Source of the DNA: Siphlonurus alternatus
Taxonomy: Eukaryota > Arthropoda > Insecta > Ephemeroptera > Siphlonuridae
Assembly: GCA_949825025.1 (NCBI GenBank)
Contig: OX463778.1
Coordinates: 24,423,551 to 24,487,550 of the forward strand
Direction of reading: 5' to 3'
Length of the DNA: 64,000 bases
The notes under the pieces are model-generated. The model was not told the DNA's origin. It worked only from the letters and a program-made list of their open reading frames with translations, and did no database searches. This document shows, one piece after another, positions 22,530 through 35,619 of this stretch. The translations under genes and the position numbers were made by a program. Position 1 is the stretch's first letter. Every line of letters starts with the position of its first letter.

Positions 22530-25060
22530 GATTAATAAGTGAATAAAATTTAAGTGCTTATTATAAGACACTAAAAATGTTTTATTTTATAATAATCTAC
22601 GAAATATTGACGATTTTTACAACTATGTCTTTAAATATTTTTAACTATTACCCAAATGCATAGATGAGGTTTAAGGTTAGCCCTATATCGTGTGTTATGC
22701 TGGCTGGTATGAGAGATTTAATAAATATTTCAATATTTATAATATTCTGCTTACTTTTTAAATAAAAGTTTTTTTTTATATTTTTAAACAATTTTAGTAA
22801 TGATTTTTATTTTATGTAAAATTTATGTAAATTAATTTTTAAAAAAATCTTTGGCATGTCGGTGAGTTTTTTTAACGGTATCTTGTTTATTTTCACAACT
22901 TTAATTTGATAAATAGTTCATTAATTTGAGTGTCTTACAATAACACTGAACATATAAATCAGAGGTGATATAATAAATGTAAATAAGATATAAAAGTTCA
23001 CTTTAGTAGAAACTGATCGTCAAACGTCTTTAAGACTGGCAGGTATAATAGGCTCAAACGGAGTGATTTGCCGAAACTGAAGAGTTTATTTTTTTCCTAT
23101 GCAAAACTCTTAAGCCAATTTTTTTTTCAAAACTGTCACAGCTCCTCCGCCATATTAGTGAGTATTTATCATAAATATCTCAGTTAGCTGTAAAGATTGG
23201 TTATTGAGATAAATTGATTTTAATGGACCAAAAATCGTATTTTGAAAATTGATCAACAGGTGGCGTGTTTTAAATTTGATATCAATTTTCCTCAAACACA
23301 AATCAATCTATATATTTTTCCGTAATGAGATGTTAATTATTCTGAAGGCACTGTGACAGTTTTCAAAGTAATAACTGTAATATTTACTTAAATAAAATAT
23401 TAGTACTTCAATTATTCTAATAGATGGCGTGGAAGGCTGCCTTCACACCTTAACAATCTTGGTCAAGCCCTCACCCAAACATTTCAGATCTGTGGGAACT
23501 CAAGATTGATGCCCAAGTAGAAGTTTTACGTTAATTGATATTGATGCTGAAGTAAAGAATGAAGTTATTTTAAAACGTACGATAATACGATAATTAAAGA
23601 GACTCAAAAAAGACGAATTAAATTGAAGGTAAAACATAAAACACTAATTTATATTATAAAATCATCTTATAAGAAGCAGATGATGCTTAATAACAAAGGA
23701 AACAATTAAAACATATATTATAAATATTGGAATTTTAAATATTTAAATTTTATTTTGTACACATTAAGTTTAAGAGGAAAATGCCTTAGTTTTTCTTTTC
23801 TTCATCAGATATTTTGAAAATAAAATAAGAAAATACCACTGAAAAAAAAAAAAATTACCTGCTTTCAGTTCAAAATAAAATAGTTCTACACAGAAAGCAC
23901 AAAAAATTTACGGCTGTGAGAATAATGTAAAAAAATAACACTGAGGACATATTTTTGACTTGAATATTCTGCAGCCTTAAACCCCCACTTCAGTAAGAAT
24001 TTCTACATCATGCATCGTCTTTCGATACTTCCTTTATTAACTCTTCAGATTTTAATATCATAACGTGGTAACTTTTACCTTTCATCTTACCTTCTTGAGG
24101 TTTAAGAAAAAATTAATTCCATAGGACTATGTGGATCTTTCAAACAGCTGAAACAGCTGATTAAAACGACAAGAAATGAAAATTACGTTCAGAGTTCTAC
24201 ATGCGCGAGAAGTTACGCCCTTGAGCATGTTAATCTTCATTATCTCACTCTTTAATTACCGCTAATGAGAGACAAGGAAATAATTATGCTGAGTATTTCT
24301 AGAGAAACTAATAATTATCTTAGCTGTAATCTTATCTACCTTACAGAATTTATTTTTCATTTTATAAATAAAATTATAGTACGTGCTTTTTTGTTGATAA
24401 AAAATCTTAATTTGCTTTTTACTTGCTTCAATTATTACGTTTTAATGTATATTATAAGCTAAATTGAAAGTTAAAAAGAAACGAAGTGGAAAAATAATAT
24501 CAGTTAATTAAAATATAAGATTACTTTGTCATTGTTTGTTTATCACAGCAAGTTTTAATAAAGCTACGTATAGTAGGTAGATAGTAAATGAAAGATCTAA
24601 TTTCCTTACTTATAAGCTTTGAGTTCATTGAAAAACAATGATAAAAAAAGAAAGAAATTAATACAAAAACACGTACTGTACAGTCAGTTCACTCGAGTAA
24701 TTAAAAAAATTCCACCTTGCCAGAACAGCTAGCTCACCTTGAGTTCAGGCAACTAGATGTTTAGCATTCAAATGAAACACAGGTTACATTAAAATATATG
24801 ATATAATTTTTGCCATACCTTTTTATACTTTTATAAAATAAAATACAATACAATAAAATTGATTTGAGTGTACGTGATATCTTTAAATCTGACTCAACTA
24901 TGTAACTTTTGATTCGTCCTCTTCTCCCTTCCTCCCTTTGAATAATTCATTAAATTAAAATTTTCTAACCCTGAGGCTAGACAAGTCACCTAAATGGACA
25001 GTGAGATGCTCATTCAAAGCTGACATAATTAATGAATTATATTTTAATGTCATTGTTTTA
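22530..25060. other. AT-rich DNA, no gene seen
   Basis: No frame, hairpin or splice-flanked island stands out. Confidence 0.5.
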
Positions 25061-25062
25061 GC

Positions 25063-25287
25063 AGAGAGGGAAAAAGAGTATTTGCTACTACCACCAAGAT
25101 CTGCACCGACGGCGGCTCTAGGCAGGCTCACGCCCAGACCCTTTCGCTCACCGTCACGACCCTCCTACTCACCGGGGCTTCGCAGCGAGCAGCCGAAGCC
25201 CCCTGCTTTCTGCCACCGGCGGCCTGCCTGGTATAGGCACAACGTTTCAGCGCGGCCATCCATTTTCAGGGATAGTTGCTTCTGCAG
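25063..25287 (+). other. GC-rich exon-like island with strong donor
   Basis: A GC-rich block ending CTGCAG/GTGAGT, a near-consensus 5' splice site, at 25287/25288. An acceptor-like TTTTAG precedes it near 25060. One frame is open throughout and rich in Pro, Arg and Ser (…APTAALGRLTPRPFRS…). It has no ATG in the GC-rich part. A 5' UTR exon or an internal exon are both possible. Confidence 0.3.
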
Positions 25288-25299
25288 GTGAGTTGTTAC

Positions 25300-26157
25300 A
25301 CACTCCTTAGCGGATTTCGACTTCCATATGGCCACCACCCTGCTTTACATTACTTTACATTGATAAGTTGGTGGACTTGAATAATTTTTAACTTATCAAT
25401 CAACTTTCCTGAAATTATTAAATTATAATTTATTAAATTAGAGGGAAATCACCAAAAGCTTTATGATATAATATATTACTGATTAGTGATTTCCGTTACC
25501 ATAATACAAAGTTAAAATTTTTGCTTGAAATATATACTATACTCTGCAGGTTGTAGCATTGTATTATTTTTATAAAAAATTTATTCATTCTTGCATGTGA
25601 AAACTTTTTGAATATAAAATTTGTACACTGCGAAAAGAATTACAGATAAAAAAAACATAACAAGCAAGATGCACTGTTATGATTAAAATTAAATAATTAA
25701 AAACAAAAACAGTGGGGAGTATATTGTATATTCACATAGAACTTTATCATGTGAAAAATTATCATACGTTAAATCTACAGAGTAGTATGCATATAGAGAA
25801 ACCTAAAATTATTATACCGAATATATAATAATATATAATTTTATTCTAAATTGTTTGTAACACTATGTTAAACTAGTAGTATAATAGCCTTGAAAATATT
25901 TTAGTATCATGATTTTAGCTCGGATTTTTAGAAAGAACGAGTTTTAAATTCATTTTCAATATCCCTCTTTTTGTACCGGTACAATGGATTATACGTAATG
26001 CCAACACAACAGGAAAATTATTCACATTGAATATCAAATCAAAGCTCAAAATCAAATTGTCAGATATGATATATCAATCCGTATATTTCCTAATTAATTG
26101 TATTAAATCAATGCAGCTCTGTTACTAAAAGTATTCAAATTTTTAGATACTTACTCT
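25300..26157. other. AT-rich DNA, no gene seen
   Basis: No supported feature. Confidence 0.5.
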
Positions 26158-26744
26158 ATATACGGGTCTTTCACCATACGTCACAAAAATATGACGTCAC
26201 GTGAATGTAGGCAAAAAGCACCTATTTAACATGGTAGTAGCATACCAAAAACTATTTATTTTCTGCGATATGACAATCGTGGTACTTTTGACAATTATTT
26301 TATTTGATAGATTGAAATGTCAAGTAAATGGAAAAAAATACAATATTTGCCAATGACATCTGTGAAAAATACAATAAATCATTAAATAAAATGTAAATCG
26401 ACTCCAAATTTCACGTCAATAATGATCATTTTAGGACACTTATGCACTGATATTGACCCTAAGATTCGTCAAAAAAATCAGCCAATCACCGACCATTGCT
26501 TTCCCCGCGGACTTTTGAATAAGAGGGGGAAACGGCACAACAAAAAATAATGATAAAGAAGCTAGGTAAAATAAAAAAAATGTATATGTTTAAGTTATGT
26601 ATATTTATTTCTTACGTATATATTATTATTAAAAAAGAATAAAAATATGTTAAATTAGGAGAAATAAATCAAGTGATTCCAGTTCCCTCTCAGTATACCT
26701 ACTGCTGAATGTAAACAACAACAAAGCCAAGCAAACGCTATATA
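26158..26744 (-). repeat. 584-bp dispersed repeat, copy 2 (inverted)
   Basis: Inverted copy of 15652-16235 with scattered substitutions and small indels. It keeps the TGACGTCACGTG composite at 26192-26203. The flanks differ from copy 1 and are TATA-rich on both sides. Confidence 0.85.
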
Positions 26745-26775
26745 AGGATAATATTTGTACTTTTATTGACTCTGT

Positions 26776-26822
26776 TTTTTCAGTACTAAATTTGCACTTT
26801 AAAGTGTAAAAAGTACTGAAAA
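26776..26822. repeat. Imperfect palindrome around CACTTTAAAGTG
   Basis: CAGTACT and AGTACTG flank the central CACTTTAAAGTG. Related strings (TACTGAAA) recur to about 26890. Possibly the core of a decayed MITE. Confidence 0.4.
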
Positions 26823-27059
26823 TAAGGTTTAATTAGCCCATTTAATGTACTGAAACCTAAAAAGTCCTTACTGCAAGGTGAAAATAATTGTACTGAAATC
26901 GAATTCAGCATCTAATAATTTAGTGTATACAGTCGGAAGTAGTCTTCCTGTTGTTGAGTTTTGAAATTTTACATAAAAAGGAAATCAGGAAACCTCTCTG
27001 CAAAATTAACGATATAATTAATAACAAATTATATTATGTATTTTTATATTTTATGTAAT

Positions 27060-27300
27060 GTAAGCCAGGTGTTGGTTTGACTTGGTTCATGGTGTGGCCA
27101 GCAGAGGAAAAGCCTGGTGTGTGTGTGTGTGACACCCCCAACCCCCCTCCTACCCCCTGGGGGGAGGGTGGCGGCCGTTAAATGCCTTCTCTATCATCCG
27201 GGGACGTATATCACTCATAGGACCATAAAGCGTCCGTGCTGGGCGTTTTATATGAGCAGCGTCCGCTACTCGCAGTAATGAGCATAACTATAGTCAAATT
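27060..27300. other. GC-rich island, unassigned
   Basis: Contains a short GT run and the palindrome-like CCCCCTGGGGGG. It may be an exon or promoter, but no frame or splice pair is convincing. Confidence 0.25.
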
Positions 27301-27309
27301 ATTGTATCT

Positions 27310-28339
27310 TTACCACCGGAAATAACCGTATATATAACTTTTATGTTCGTTTTTTAAAGTTCAAATGTTGCTCAAAGGTATTAAGATCTCTCGTAAAATT
27401 GAAGTATCGATAAGAATGTGAGAAAGTTTTCATTTCCGGCTACTTCCGGCGTGAATATTGACTTAATTTGAGTGTATCTCTCCTCACAACTAAGACTGTA
27501 CAACGTAATCGCATGGAGACACACATAAGCGGCTTAATGGCAATCAACAGCAAACATCTCTACTAATGACTCATTAACAAAAATGGTCCAAATATCAGCT
27601 GATATTTCAATCGAGAATATTGAGACGTTGGGTGTTTTTATATTGTAAGAAAAAAAAATGAGAAAACTTTATCTAAAAATCTTTCATCGTAATAGTCAAT
27701 GTTTATTTTTATGTTACAGGATAAAATCATACAAAAGAGTATAAAAAAAAATTGATTGTTACTTTTTTTTTTATATATGAAAGAAAAAATATATGATAGT
27801 GATTTATTTATATTTTATTGGATTTTACTTCTTTAATACTTTGATGTTTTCTTTTGTTGTAATATTTCTTCAATTGATCATGATATATCTTTGATAATTT
27901 ATCAACAAAAATACATAAAATAGAAAAAGCACACACATTTGTATCATTTCTAATAAACGACAAGATGGTTTTGATAGATAAAAAAAAGTAAGATTTTTGA
28001 TTGATATTGAAGAAGGGTGAGTTTAAGTTATGGAATGTAAGAGATGTGGGGGGAGCATCAAGAGAGCGGGACATGTCACTCCCCTGAGGAGGATACCACC
28101 AACGAGGGGGTGGAGAGGAAGGGGGGAGGGGGCGGTGTATTGAAGCACGACCCACCGATTGTGACAAGAGCAATCTGTCTCTGCGCTAACACCCTGCCAC
28201 CACAAATAATGATAATCCGGCAATATATTTTTATATATAGATCTGTAAAATAAAATGAAAAATATATCAACGTTATAAAAGTTTGAAATGTATTTTTTCT
28301 ACACGGGTAAAATGGATTGCACTTTCTTTCAGTAGTTTA
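27310..28339. other. No gene seen
   Basis: AT-rich, with a GC- and G-rich patch at 28020-28200 that opens several overlapping frames on both strands, typical of skewed composition. Confidence 0.4.
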
Positions 28340-28347
28340 CTTTTGTT

Positions 28348-28498
28348 CAGGCGCGGATCCAGGGGGGGGGGGGTCTGCAGCTACCCCGAAATGTTGAATT
28401 TAACATGGGATATATAGGCATTTCCCAAATTTTTGTTTTAAAATTGGCCTTATGGAGGCAGCCCCTCCCCCCCTAATTTTTTTCTGGATCCGCGCCTT
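28348..28498. mobile_element. hAT-type MITE with 8-bp target duplication
   Basis: A 151-bp element with termini CAGGCGCGGATCCAG and CTGGATCCGCGCCTT, flanked by exact 8-bp direct repeats CTTTTGTT at 28340-28347 and 28499-28506. An 8-bp duplication and a CA-starting terminus are hallmarks of the hAT superfamily. The interior holds G and C homopolymers and no frame. Confidence 0.9.
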
Positions 28499-28506
28499 CT
28501 TTTGTT

Positions 28507-30640
28507 AAGGATGTAGCAGAAGATTTATAATACTGTAGATAAGAAAATTAATTTAATGTAGCATAGCAGTCATTACAAGCTATTTTTGTTTTGTATTATA
28601 CCAAAGCTAGAACTTACATCACTCTTAAAAGTCAAAATCTAGGACTTGACTAAAAACATTTCAAAGACATGCTTTATTTTGTCCATAAACTAAACTTGTA
28701 GGACAAAACATATTAAACGTGTCTGATGACGTTTTTCACCTGGTCTACTCTCTGTGCCAAATAGCTTTATACTGGCTAGTATAAGAAATACTCGTGTATT
28801 CAGCATCTATATAAATTTTGCCTTGCAATTTGTTTTTTCCGTGTACACATGATATCATATTTTTATGGAGAAGACAAAAAAGATTTGGTGTAAGCAGAAT
28901 AGAAAAAAAAGACACCTCACTTTTACAACTTGTAATTTATTGTTGATATAATTTACACTTTATAAACATTGTTACTATCAACTGGTTTTCAAAGTTTTTT
29001 TACTTAACATTACGTCTATAGAACTGTCAGAGTTATATCACTCATGTGAAAACGTGAAAAGTTAAAATGTAACCACAAATTTAATCAATAAACGCCTGTA
29101 ATTATAAATAATGTGTTATTAATTTAATATTGTTTCAATTTTACAATTTATCGAAAACAATGTTGGCTCGACAAAGTTTTATGCATGTATTAATAAACAT
29201 TGTATTGTAATGAACCAAAGCGAGCGAACTTTCATTACTAAAACATCAAATTTAGCTGAATTGTTAAAACTATATACACATCACTACGTGTCAAATACAG
29301 CTAGCGCTACTCGTACATTAACAGTGTTACTAAACACTGAGTAAATAATTGTTTATGATCGGGTCTTTAAAGGTAAAATAAATGTTTTAAAATCTTTCCA
29401 GGTGCCAAAAAAAAATATATATTTGAACATAATCGGTCACGTACTCCTTACGACAGTTACTATATCCTTATCTTATTGTACTGAAGATGCAGCTTTAAAG
29501 GAATAGTGTCATGTATATTTTTAAATTTGATAAAATTCTTGATCTTTGATTCAATTTTTTTTACGAGTTTTTATTTTCCTACACAATTAAAGGTTGGTCG
29601 TCTGATACAAAACACCGCGAAGAATATCTTGTATAATTAAAAAATTCGCCTCTAAATGTGAATGTGTGATAACAAAAAACATTCAGCAGAACAGAGAAAA
29701 CTTTTTTTATGACAATGATAGCACAGATATAGCTATCGTTTTCAACTCTCTACTGGAAATAAAGCATTTCATTTTTATCATGGCTTATCGGTGTCCGTGT
29801 TTCGTTGCCTTTTTTTTTTTTTTTTTTACTTTGCAGTTTAGCTCTATTGCATCGATGACTGCATCGATGACTGCATCTAGGGAACGTAAATTCATATATA
29901 TATATTATTCATTAAAAATAAAAACGATGTAAATTAGTGTTAGAAAATGTTGCAGGTTAATTATAATTTTTTATAGTTTTTCAAACGATTAAAATTTAAT
30001 ATTTAAAAATTGAACTCTTACACTTTTTTCGCATAATAATATATTTTTAGTGTGATTATCTATAGTTGCTTGGTATATATTATATAAACCTAATTTATAT
30101 TATTTCATCCAAACCCAATCATAAGTTCAAGTTTAAAATTTTATTCCAGTTTAGTATAATATCACCCTAATATAAATATACAATATTGTATTTATTTTTT
30201 AATATTTCCCAAATTATATTATTATAGTTTAGCTATTATCTTGCTAGCAGTATTAAAAAATATTGATTGATATAATAAATTTATCATCTCAGTTGTGTAA
30301 AACATAATTTTAGTTGTTAAAACTTTGAAATAGTGAATTCCTAAATCCATTATAAAAACTGTGAAAACTAAAATGCGAGTTGGCGTCTTGTTAAATTATA
30401 ATATAATGACATTGTTCCACAAGTTTAACAATTTTGTTTTAGTTATTGGAGAACAAAGTTTTAAGAAAATTACATCGCTTCACATAGTTTCGGCTATTAG
30501 GTTAGGGGTTGGTCGAAAGATGATTATTATGCTAGAAACAAGTTTTAATACACAGACTGTTAATAGGATTAAATTTTATACAATTTACTAATTAGCATTA
30601 GCAACGACGACGAGGTATCCATTAATTTCATCCCCTGTAA
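28507..30640. other. AT-rich DNA, no gene seen
   Basis: A small tandem of GCATCGATGACT at 29849-29878. The frames at 29666-29932 and 30361-30591 lack features. Confidence 0.45.
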
Positions 30641-30646
30641 TCGTTA

Positions 30647-30820
30647 ATGGATTACAACCTGTGTGCAAGCTATCTGCTTCTCACTATACTGTGCGCTTTG
30701 CCACCAGCTGATGAGGTACAATCACAAGCAAATAAATTGGAACAATTCAAAATTAATACTAAATACTTTGAGATTATTTTTTGTTATCAAAGCACATTTG
30801 ATGAACTTTTAGGGTTTTGA
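30647..30820 (+). CDS. Short frame with signal-peptide-like start
   Basis: A 57-codon ATG frame. The first 23 residues (MDYNLCASYLLLTILCALPP plus ADE) have a polar start, a Leu/Ile-rich core and a small-residue end like a secretion signal. A donor-like GAG/GTACAA follows exactly after ADE, so this could be the first coding exon of a secreted protein. The rest of the frame is ordinary. The base at -3 is T, which is unfavourable. No family is recognised and chance is not excluded. Confidence 0.25.
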   Translation: MDYNLCASYLLLTILCALPPADEVQSQANKLEQFKINTKYFEIIFCYQSTFDELLGF

Positions 30821-30829
30821 GAAGAAGTA

Positions 30830-32020
30830 ATTTTGAAAATAACTTGAAAATGTATTTGGAACCAACAGAAATTATTTTAATGTTTGTCTCACTGTCAGTT
30901 CTAATTTTTTTTAAAAAAAAAACTAAAAAAACTGTAGATTAATTTAATTTTGATTCAAAAATACTAAAAATCAAAGCCTATACACAGTATACACTAGTGC
31001 TTAAGCTTTGCTAAACATAATACAAGTTAAAAATTAACGCCCTATTTTTAATTTAAAGAAAAAGCTTATTGTATGTAGAGGATAAGGGGGAATTAATCAG
31101 AGAGCTCTATTTTTGCGTAAATAACATTTGGATTATCACAAACACATTTGTTCATCAACCAAAATAATAATTAAAGAGCTCAAAATTGATTCAACATAAT
31201 TACAAAAATAGAAAGAATTGTAAACTCTTTGTGCTATTTCATTAAGATCAGATGTATTAACAAATTAAACCATGCTGCAGCAACATTTATCTGAAGTGAA
31301 GATACTTTAAGAAATTGGTTGCTCCATTATATTGATCTAGTAATAAGCAACATCAAAAGTGCACAATATCAAAAGAAAAAAAGTTCATTTTTTGTTTTTT
31401 GTTTTTCAACGGAATGTTTGGAAAATGTATCTTTATAATCTTTATATTATTTAAATTTTCATTGAAATTGAGCATTGTATAATGGGAATTTTACGTCCAA
31501 ATCTTTTTGTTAATATTGGCTATGATAGTTGTTTCATCTGATATTGTTTTTAATAGTGAATAATAGAAGAACAAAATTATTCCTCATAATAGGAAAAAAA
31601 AAAAAAATCATTAGCTATAATGGGAATACATACAACTTTTATAAAAAATTAATAATTATTGCCCTTAAAGAGTGATTTAAACAAGCAACATGATTCATTC
31701 TTGATAATTAAAAACAACAACTTATATCGTATACTTAAACATTCCTTACATAACTATTAATTTATTTTCAGTATAAAGACTATATAAAGCATTGTATATA
31801 TGCCATGTATATAAATATATCATATATACTTGTGGCGTGTCTTACCCATGAAACATGCTTTATTTATACTTCTATTGTTACATATACATAATTATATAGA
31901 TTAAAACTGAAATTGTTCGTATAAAAATAATTTACAATCTTCAAATTAGACACGTTAAAAAACTATCACAATCTTAACTTAATTTCACTATAATGCTTTG
32001 CTATCTTATTTTCAAGCCTA
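30830..32020. other. AT-rich DNA, no gene seen
   Basis: No supported feature. Confidence 0.5.
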
Positions 32021-32021
32021 A

Positions 32022-32026
<5 letters not shown>

Positions 32027-32115
<89 letters not shown>
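32027..32115. repeat. (AT)n microsatellite
   Basis: Nearly pure AT run of about 90 bp. Confidence 0.97.
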
Positions 32116-32118
<3 letters not shown>

Positions 32119-32407
32119 CAATTACAGTACCATTTTCAAGTAATAACAGTTACTATTAAAAAAATTAGTAGGTTAAGCTAGTAATTAATGTGCTAAATTT
32201 AATCTTTTAGAATATGAGCCTCTTTACACCGGGAAATATAAATAGGCTGGAACGCCGAAAGCAATCCAAACATATAACGGCCAAACTACTTCTGCTGGAG
32301 TCTGGGTCTTGGTTAAACAATATCAGCAGTAGTGCCCCTGGTGACCTAGAAGAGAACTACTATCGTTTCTTTTGATTACTTTCATCATATATATTCTTTC
32401 CAGCCTA

Positions 32408-32638
32408 AAGGTGCTTTTCCATGGAGCGATGTCACGCGAGGCTTGGCGGGACGAGAAAAGCGCACTTGCAGTGAAACCGTCTGGCGGCCATATCAGCGAG
32501 GAAAAATCGCGGCACGATTGAATCGTTGCGGGAAAGCGATTTTTCTTCGCCAATATGGCTGCCATAAGATTTTACTGCAAGTGCGCTTTTCTCGCCCCGC
32601 CAAGCCTCGCGCGACATCGCTCCATGGAATAGTGTCTT
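32408..32638. mobile_element. Foldback MITE with TA flanks
   Basis: Inverted arms carry CCATGGAGCGATGTC and GGCTTGGCGGG, separated by a GC-rich centre. TA lies at each border (32406-32407, 32639-32640), fitting a TA-inserting Tc1/mariner-like source. Four overlapping frames on both strands are palindrome artefacts. Confidence 0.75.
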
Positions 32639-33205
32639 TAATTATGATACATCGTCCTCTTAAATAAGCTCCACCTGACGTCACAGAAATTTCCCCTCTC
32701 GTCTTCTTTTTCGTACTCTGCTTTTAAAAAATGATCGATAAATTCTTACTTAATTAATGATTCTATATCAATATAAATTACATATACGTTAATCAAAATA
32801 AAATGTTCTTGTTTTTTTTATGCTATATATGAAGTAATAATTAAACTGATAGCAAATGAGTTATGAATATAATGCATTTCCAATAATAATATAATTAAAT
32901 TGCGGTTGGTAACATTAATAATAACCACTGCAGGTAGATATTATTATGACACTGGTGACAGGTGTGGGCTTTGCATTGTAATGATGATTGCAGGAATAAT
33001 AATCACGCTCCCTTTATGTATCAAAAACAATCATTTCTCATGTCACTCTAAAATATGCACGAGGCCTTGCAACTCCCAGGGATGTTTAATTTAGAGAACT
33101 TGAAAAAAATATCTCTATTTTAAATGGTACGTACTTCCAATTTCAGTTTTCACTTAAGATGGTTTCTAATTTCGTCCTTTTTTCAGTAAAAAACGAATAA
33201 ACACT

Positions 33206-33274
33206 ATTTTTATTTTATTTTATTTTATTTTATTTTATTTTATTTTATTTTATTTTATTTTATTTTATTTTATT
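33206..33274. repeat. (TTTTA)n microsatellite
   Basis: About 13 pure pentanucleotide units. Confidence 0.95.
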
Positions 33275-33281
33275 ATCTCTT

Positions 33282-33695
33282 TCATGGCACTATACAATAG
33301 TATGTATAACATAAATATATATTAATTATAGTCAAAATTGAATTTACAAATAAAAGCCCATGGGGCAAATGAAAAAGATTGCTGAGCAGTCCATTCACTA
33401 AAAAGTGTTCATTTTTATGTAGATAAAGACTAAAACTTTTCAGGTGTTGTCCTCTATAATCTGAAAGATTGTAATTATTTTGAAGCTGATTATCTGAGTA
33501 AATATAAACCATCGTATCAGTACTGTACACAGGAGTCGTCAGTTCAGTTTTCGTCATGAGTTTCCGCCTGTCTTCGGCTCGAGGTCGTTCAATCAGAAAT
33601 AGGAAATGTTTATGAACGTGATGCCGACTTTCAGCAACGCCTGTGATGTAAGTAGTTATGTTAATTGCTACGCAGAACTGTTCAACCGGTTGCAT
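33282..33695 (-). CDS. Uncharacterised 137-codon ATG frame
   Basis: One of the longest ATG frames outside the receptor. The N-terminal half (33530-33695) has balanced composition and protein-like residues (…ESRHHVHKHFLFLIERPRAE…). The C-terminal half runs into AT-rich DNA with hydrophobic residues (…FVNSILTIINIYLCYTYYC…). No family is recognised, and an AT-rich window of this length can yield such a frame by chance. Confidence 0.2.
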   Translation of the reverse strand: MQPVEQFCVAINITTYITGVAESRHHVHKHFLFLIERPRAEDRRKLMTKTELTTPVYSTDTMVYIYSDNQLQNNYNLSDYRGQHLKSFSLYLHKNEHFLVNGLLSNLFHLPHGLLFVNSILTIINIYLCYTYYCIVP

Positions 33696-33709
33696 AGTTT
33701 GCAGGGGAT

Positions 33710-34730
33710 TTTTTTAAAGAAGTATTAAAAAAAAATACATATTAAAAATAATTATTGTAAAGAAATTTTTTCTTTTAGTATATAACCATAAATAAAAAAG
33801 TGTAGCGTTTAATTTCGACTTTGTTTTTAGTTTTTAACAATTATTTTACACTAAAATATATAATTTCTTTTATCAGCTGTTTTCTTCAAATCTGAATAGT
33901 CGATTAAAAAACAAATGAAAATCATACGTAATCTTAAGTTAATTATAGTACTAAAAAGAGATGCTCTAGTTTGATGATTTTATTTTTTTTGTGACATTAG
34001 AGCTTTGTTAAGACACTGATAAGGAAGGAAGGGCGGTAAATTTGCAAAGTACGCATGTGTTTATGCGAGCACTCTCAGTACTGACGACCTTATCACCAAC
34101 GTTAGAGGATTATTTTTAGTTTATAGCACGCAAGATGATGGCAGCACTTGACAATAGCGTGACACACATTATTTTTGTGACTGCAGAAATTTACATATCG
34201 ATTTTTACATTATAATAATAACTGTTATCACGCAAATTTATTTATACAAGAAGTATCACATTTAGTAGCAGTTCATTTGTCAAGATATTACGTTATTACC
34301 TCCAGTTACTTTGAAAATTTGTATGTGGCTATAATAATCTTAATCTCTATTTGAAATTTTTTTAAAAGTAAGATTTATAATTAAAAATCAAAACTTAGTG
34401 AATTTAGAAATCTTTTTACAATTTTATAAATATTAATTATTGGTCCTTAGAGACAAATATAAAAAGATAAATTACTTTTTTGATGAAGCTATACTCTTAT
34501 ACAGAAGGCGTTTTTAATATACTAGCTGCTGATGAGAAAAATATAAGTTAGTGTCGTTTTCGTTTCTTTCTATTGCCAATTTTTAAACAAATATTTAATC
34601 TTTGAATATAGATTATATATTTTGTTATGAAAGTTACATACTTTTTTGTTTTTGCTTCGTTGTTAATGAAAAATAAATCTTGATTAAAAAATGTTTACAT
34701 TGAAAAGAAATATCATAAAGTAATTAATAC
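33710..34730. other. AT-rich DNA, no gene seen
   Basis: No supported feature. Confidence 0.5.
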
Positions 34731-34747
34731 GTTATAATTTTTTGCAG

Positions 34748-34904
34748 CAAAATGTGCCATGCTCACTCGCAAACAGGTAGACATTGTCACCGAGAAGCAG
34801 GGAGAAAACATGTCCATAATGTCATAAAAACACCATTAGTAAACGTAATGTGCACTGCTGGACCTCCCTTTACGTACGAGCTGACGCGCGGACGGGCAAA
34901 TTAA
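34748..34904 (+). CDS. Possible short terminal exon, unrecognised
   Basis: A good acceptor (ATAATTTTTTGCAG, exon from 34748) is followed by an ATG at 34752 and a 50-codon frame (MCHAHSQTGRHCHREAGRKH…) to TAA at 34902. AATAAA lies 22 nt later at 34926. Composition is about half GC in AT-rich surroundings. The ATG may be internal to a longer spliced frame. No family recognised. Confidence 0.28.
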
Positions 34905-35089
34905 ATCGAGTCCCAGCTCCGCATTAATAAAGCGACGGCGGTGTAGGCGTATCCTTCCTCTCTGTCTCTTCCTGTAATCATCCCACCCTCTTTTGAGATG
35001 ATACAATCTCTCTCTGTCTCTGTTCTCACTGCTCTGCTTTTAGTAAACACACATGCATACACTTTTGAACGTTCTCTCCCCACCTCTTC

Positions 35090-35201
<112 letters not shown>

Positions 35202-35544
35202 ACATACACTCTCGATACAGTTATAAATTTACTCGCTATTTCTTACAGAAGTAGCCGGAAGTTAGATTTATTTTGCCTTCCTGCTCGTATACTCCCGTTT
35301 TGAAACTTTTTTTTTTCACTACTAACCCATGTGTGAATATAATAATATTGAAATTCAAACACGAATGCTAAAAGTATCACACATCCTGCTACATTTGTAG
35401 GTAATGTAAATTGAATTGACTGTACTCGTTCTCTCCCTTGCTGCGCACCACAGGTCACGGTGCGTCACTGCCTGGCCGCCGCTGATTAGCTAGCTGTCCT
35501 CGTGCTGTGTCCCTCAACACCAGTCGGCCTCCTCGTCTCTCGGG

Positions 35545-35580
35545 TATAAAAACGTGGCCAATTCTCACGTGCCATACAAC
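35545..35580 (+). promoter_or_regulatory. Candidate TATA promoter with E-box
   Basis: TATAAAAA at 35545-35552 at the end of a GC-rich block (35430-35545), with CACGTG at 35566-35571 and an expected start near 35575. The next ATG (35600) opens only a 34-codon basic frame. There is no named gene downstream, so this stays a motif-based candidate. Confidence 0.3.
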
Positions 35581-35619
35581 GTACCACTTGCAATTAAAAT
35601 GAACTCAATGAAAATGGGA

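Noticed and set aside
32323..32684. Four overlapping frames on both strands
   Set aside because: All lie in a GC-rich palindromic MITE.
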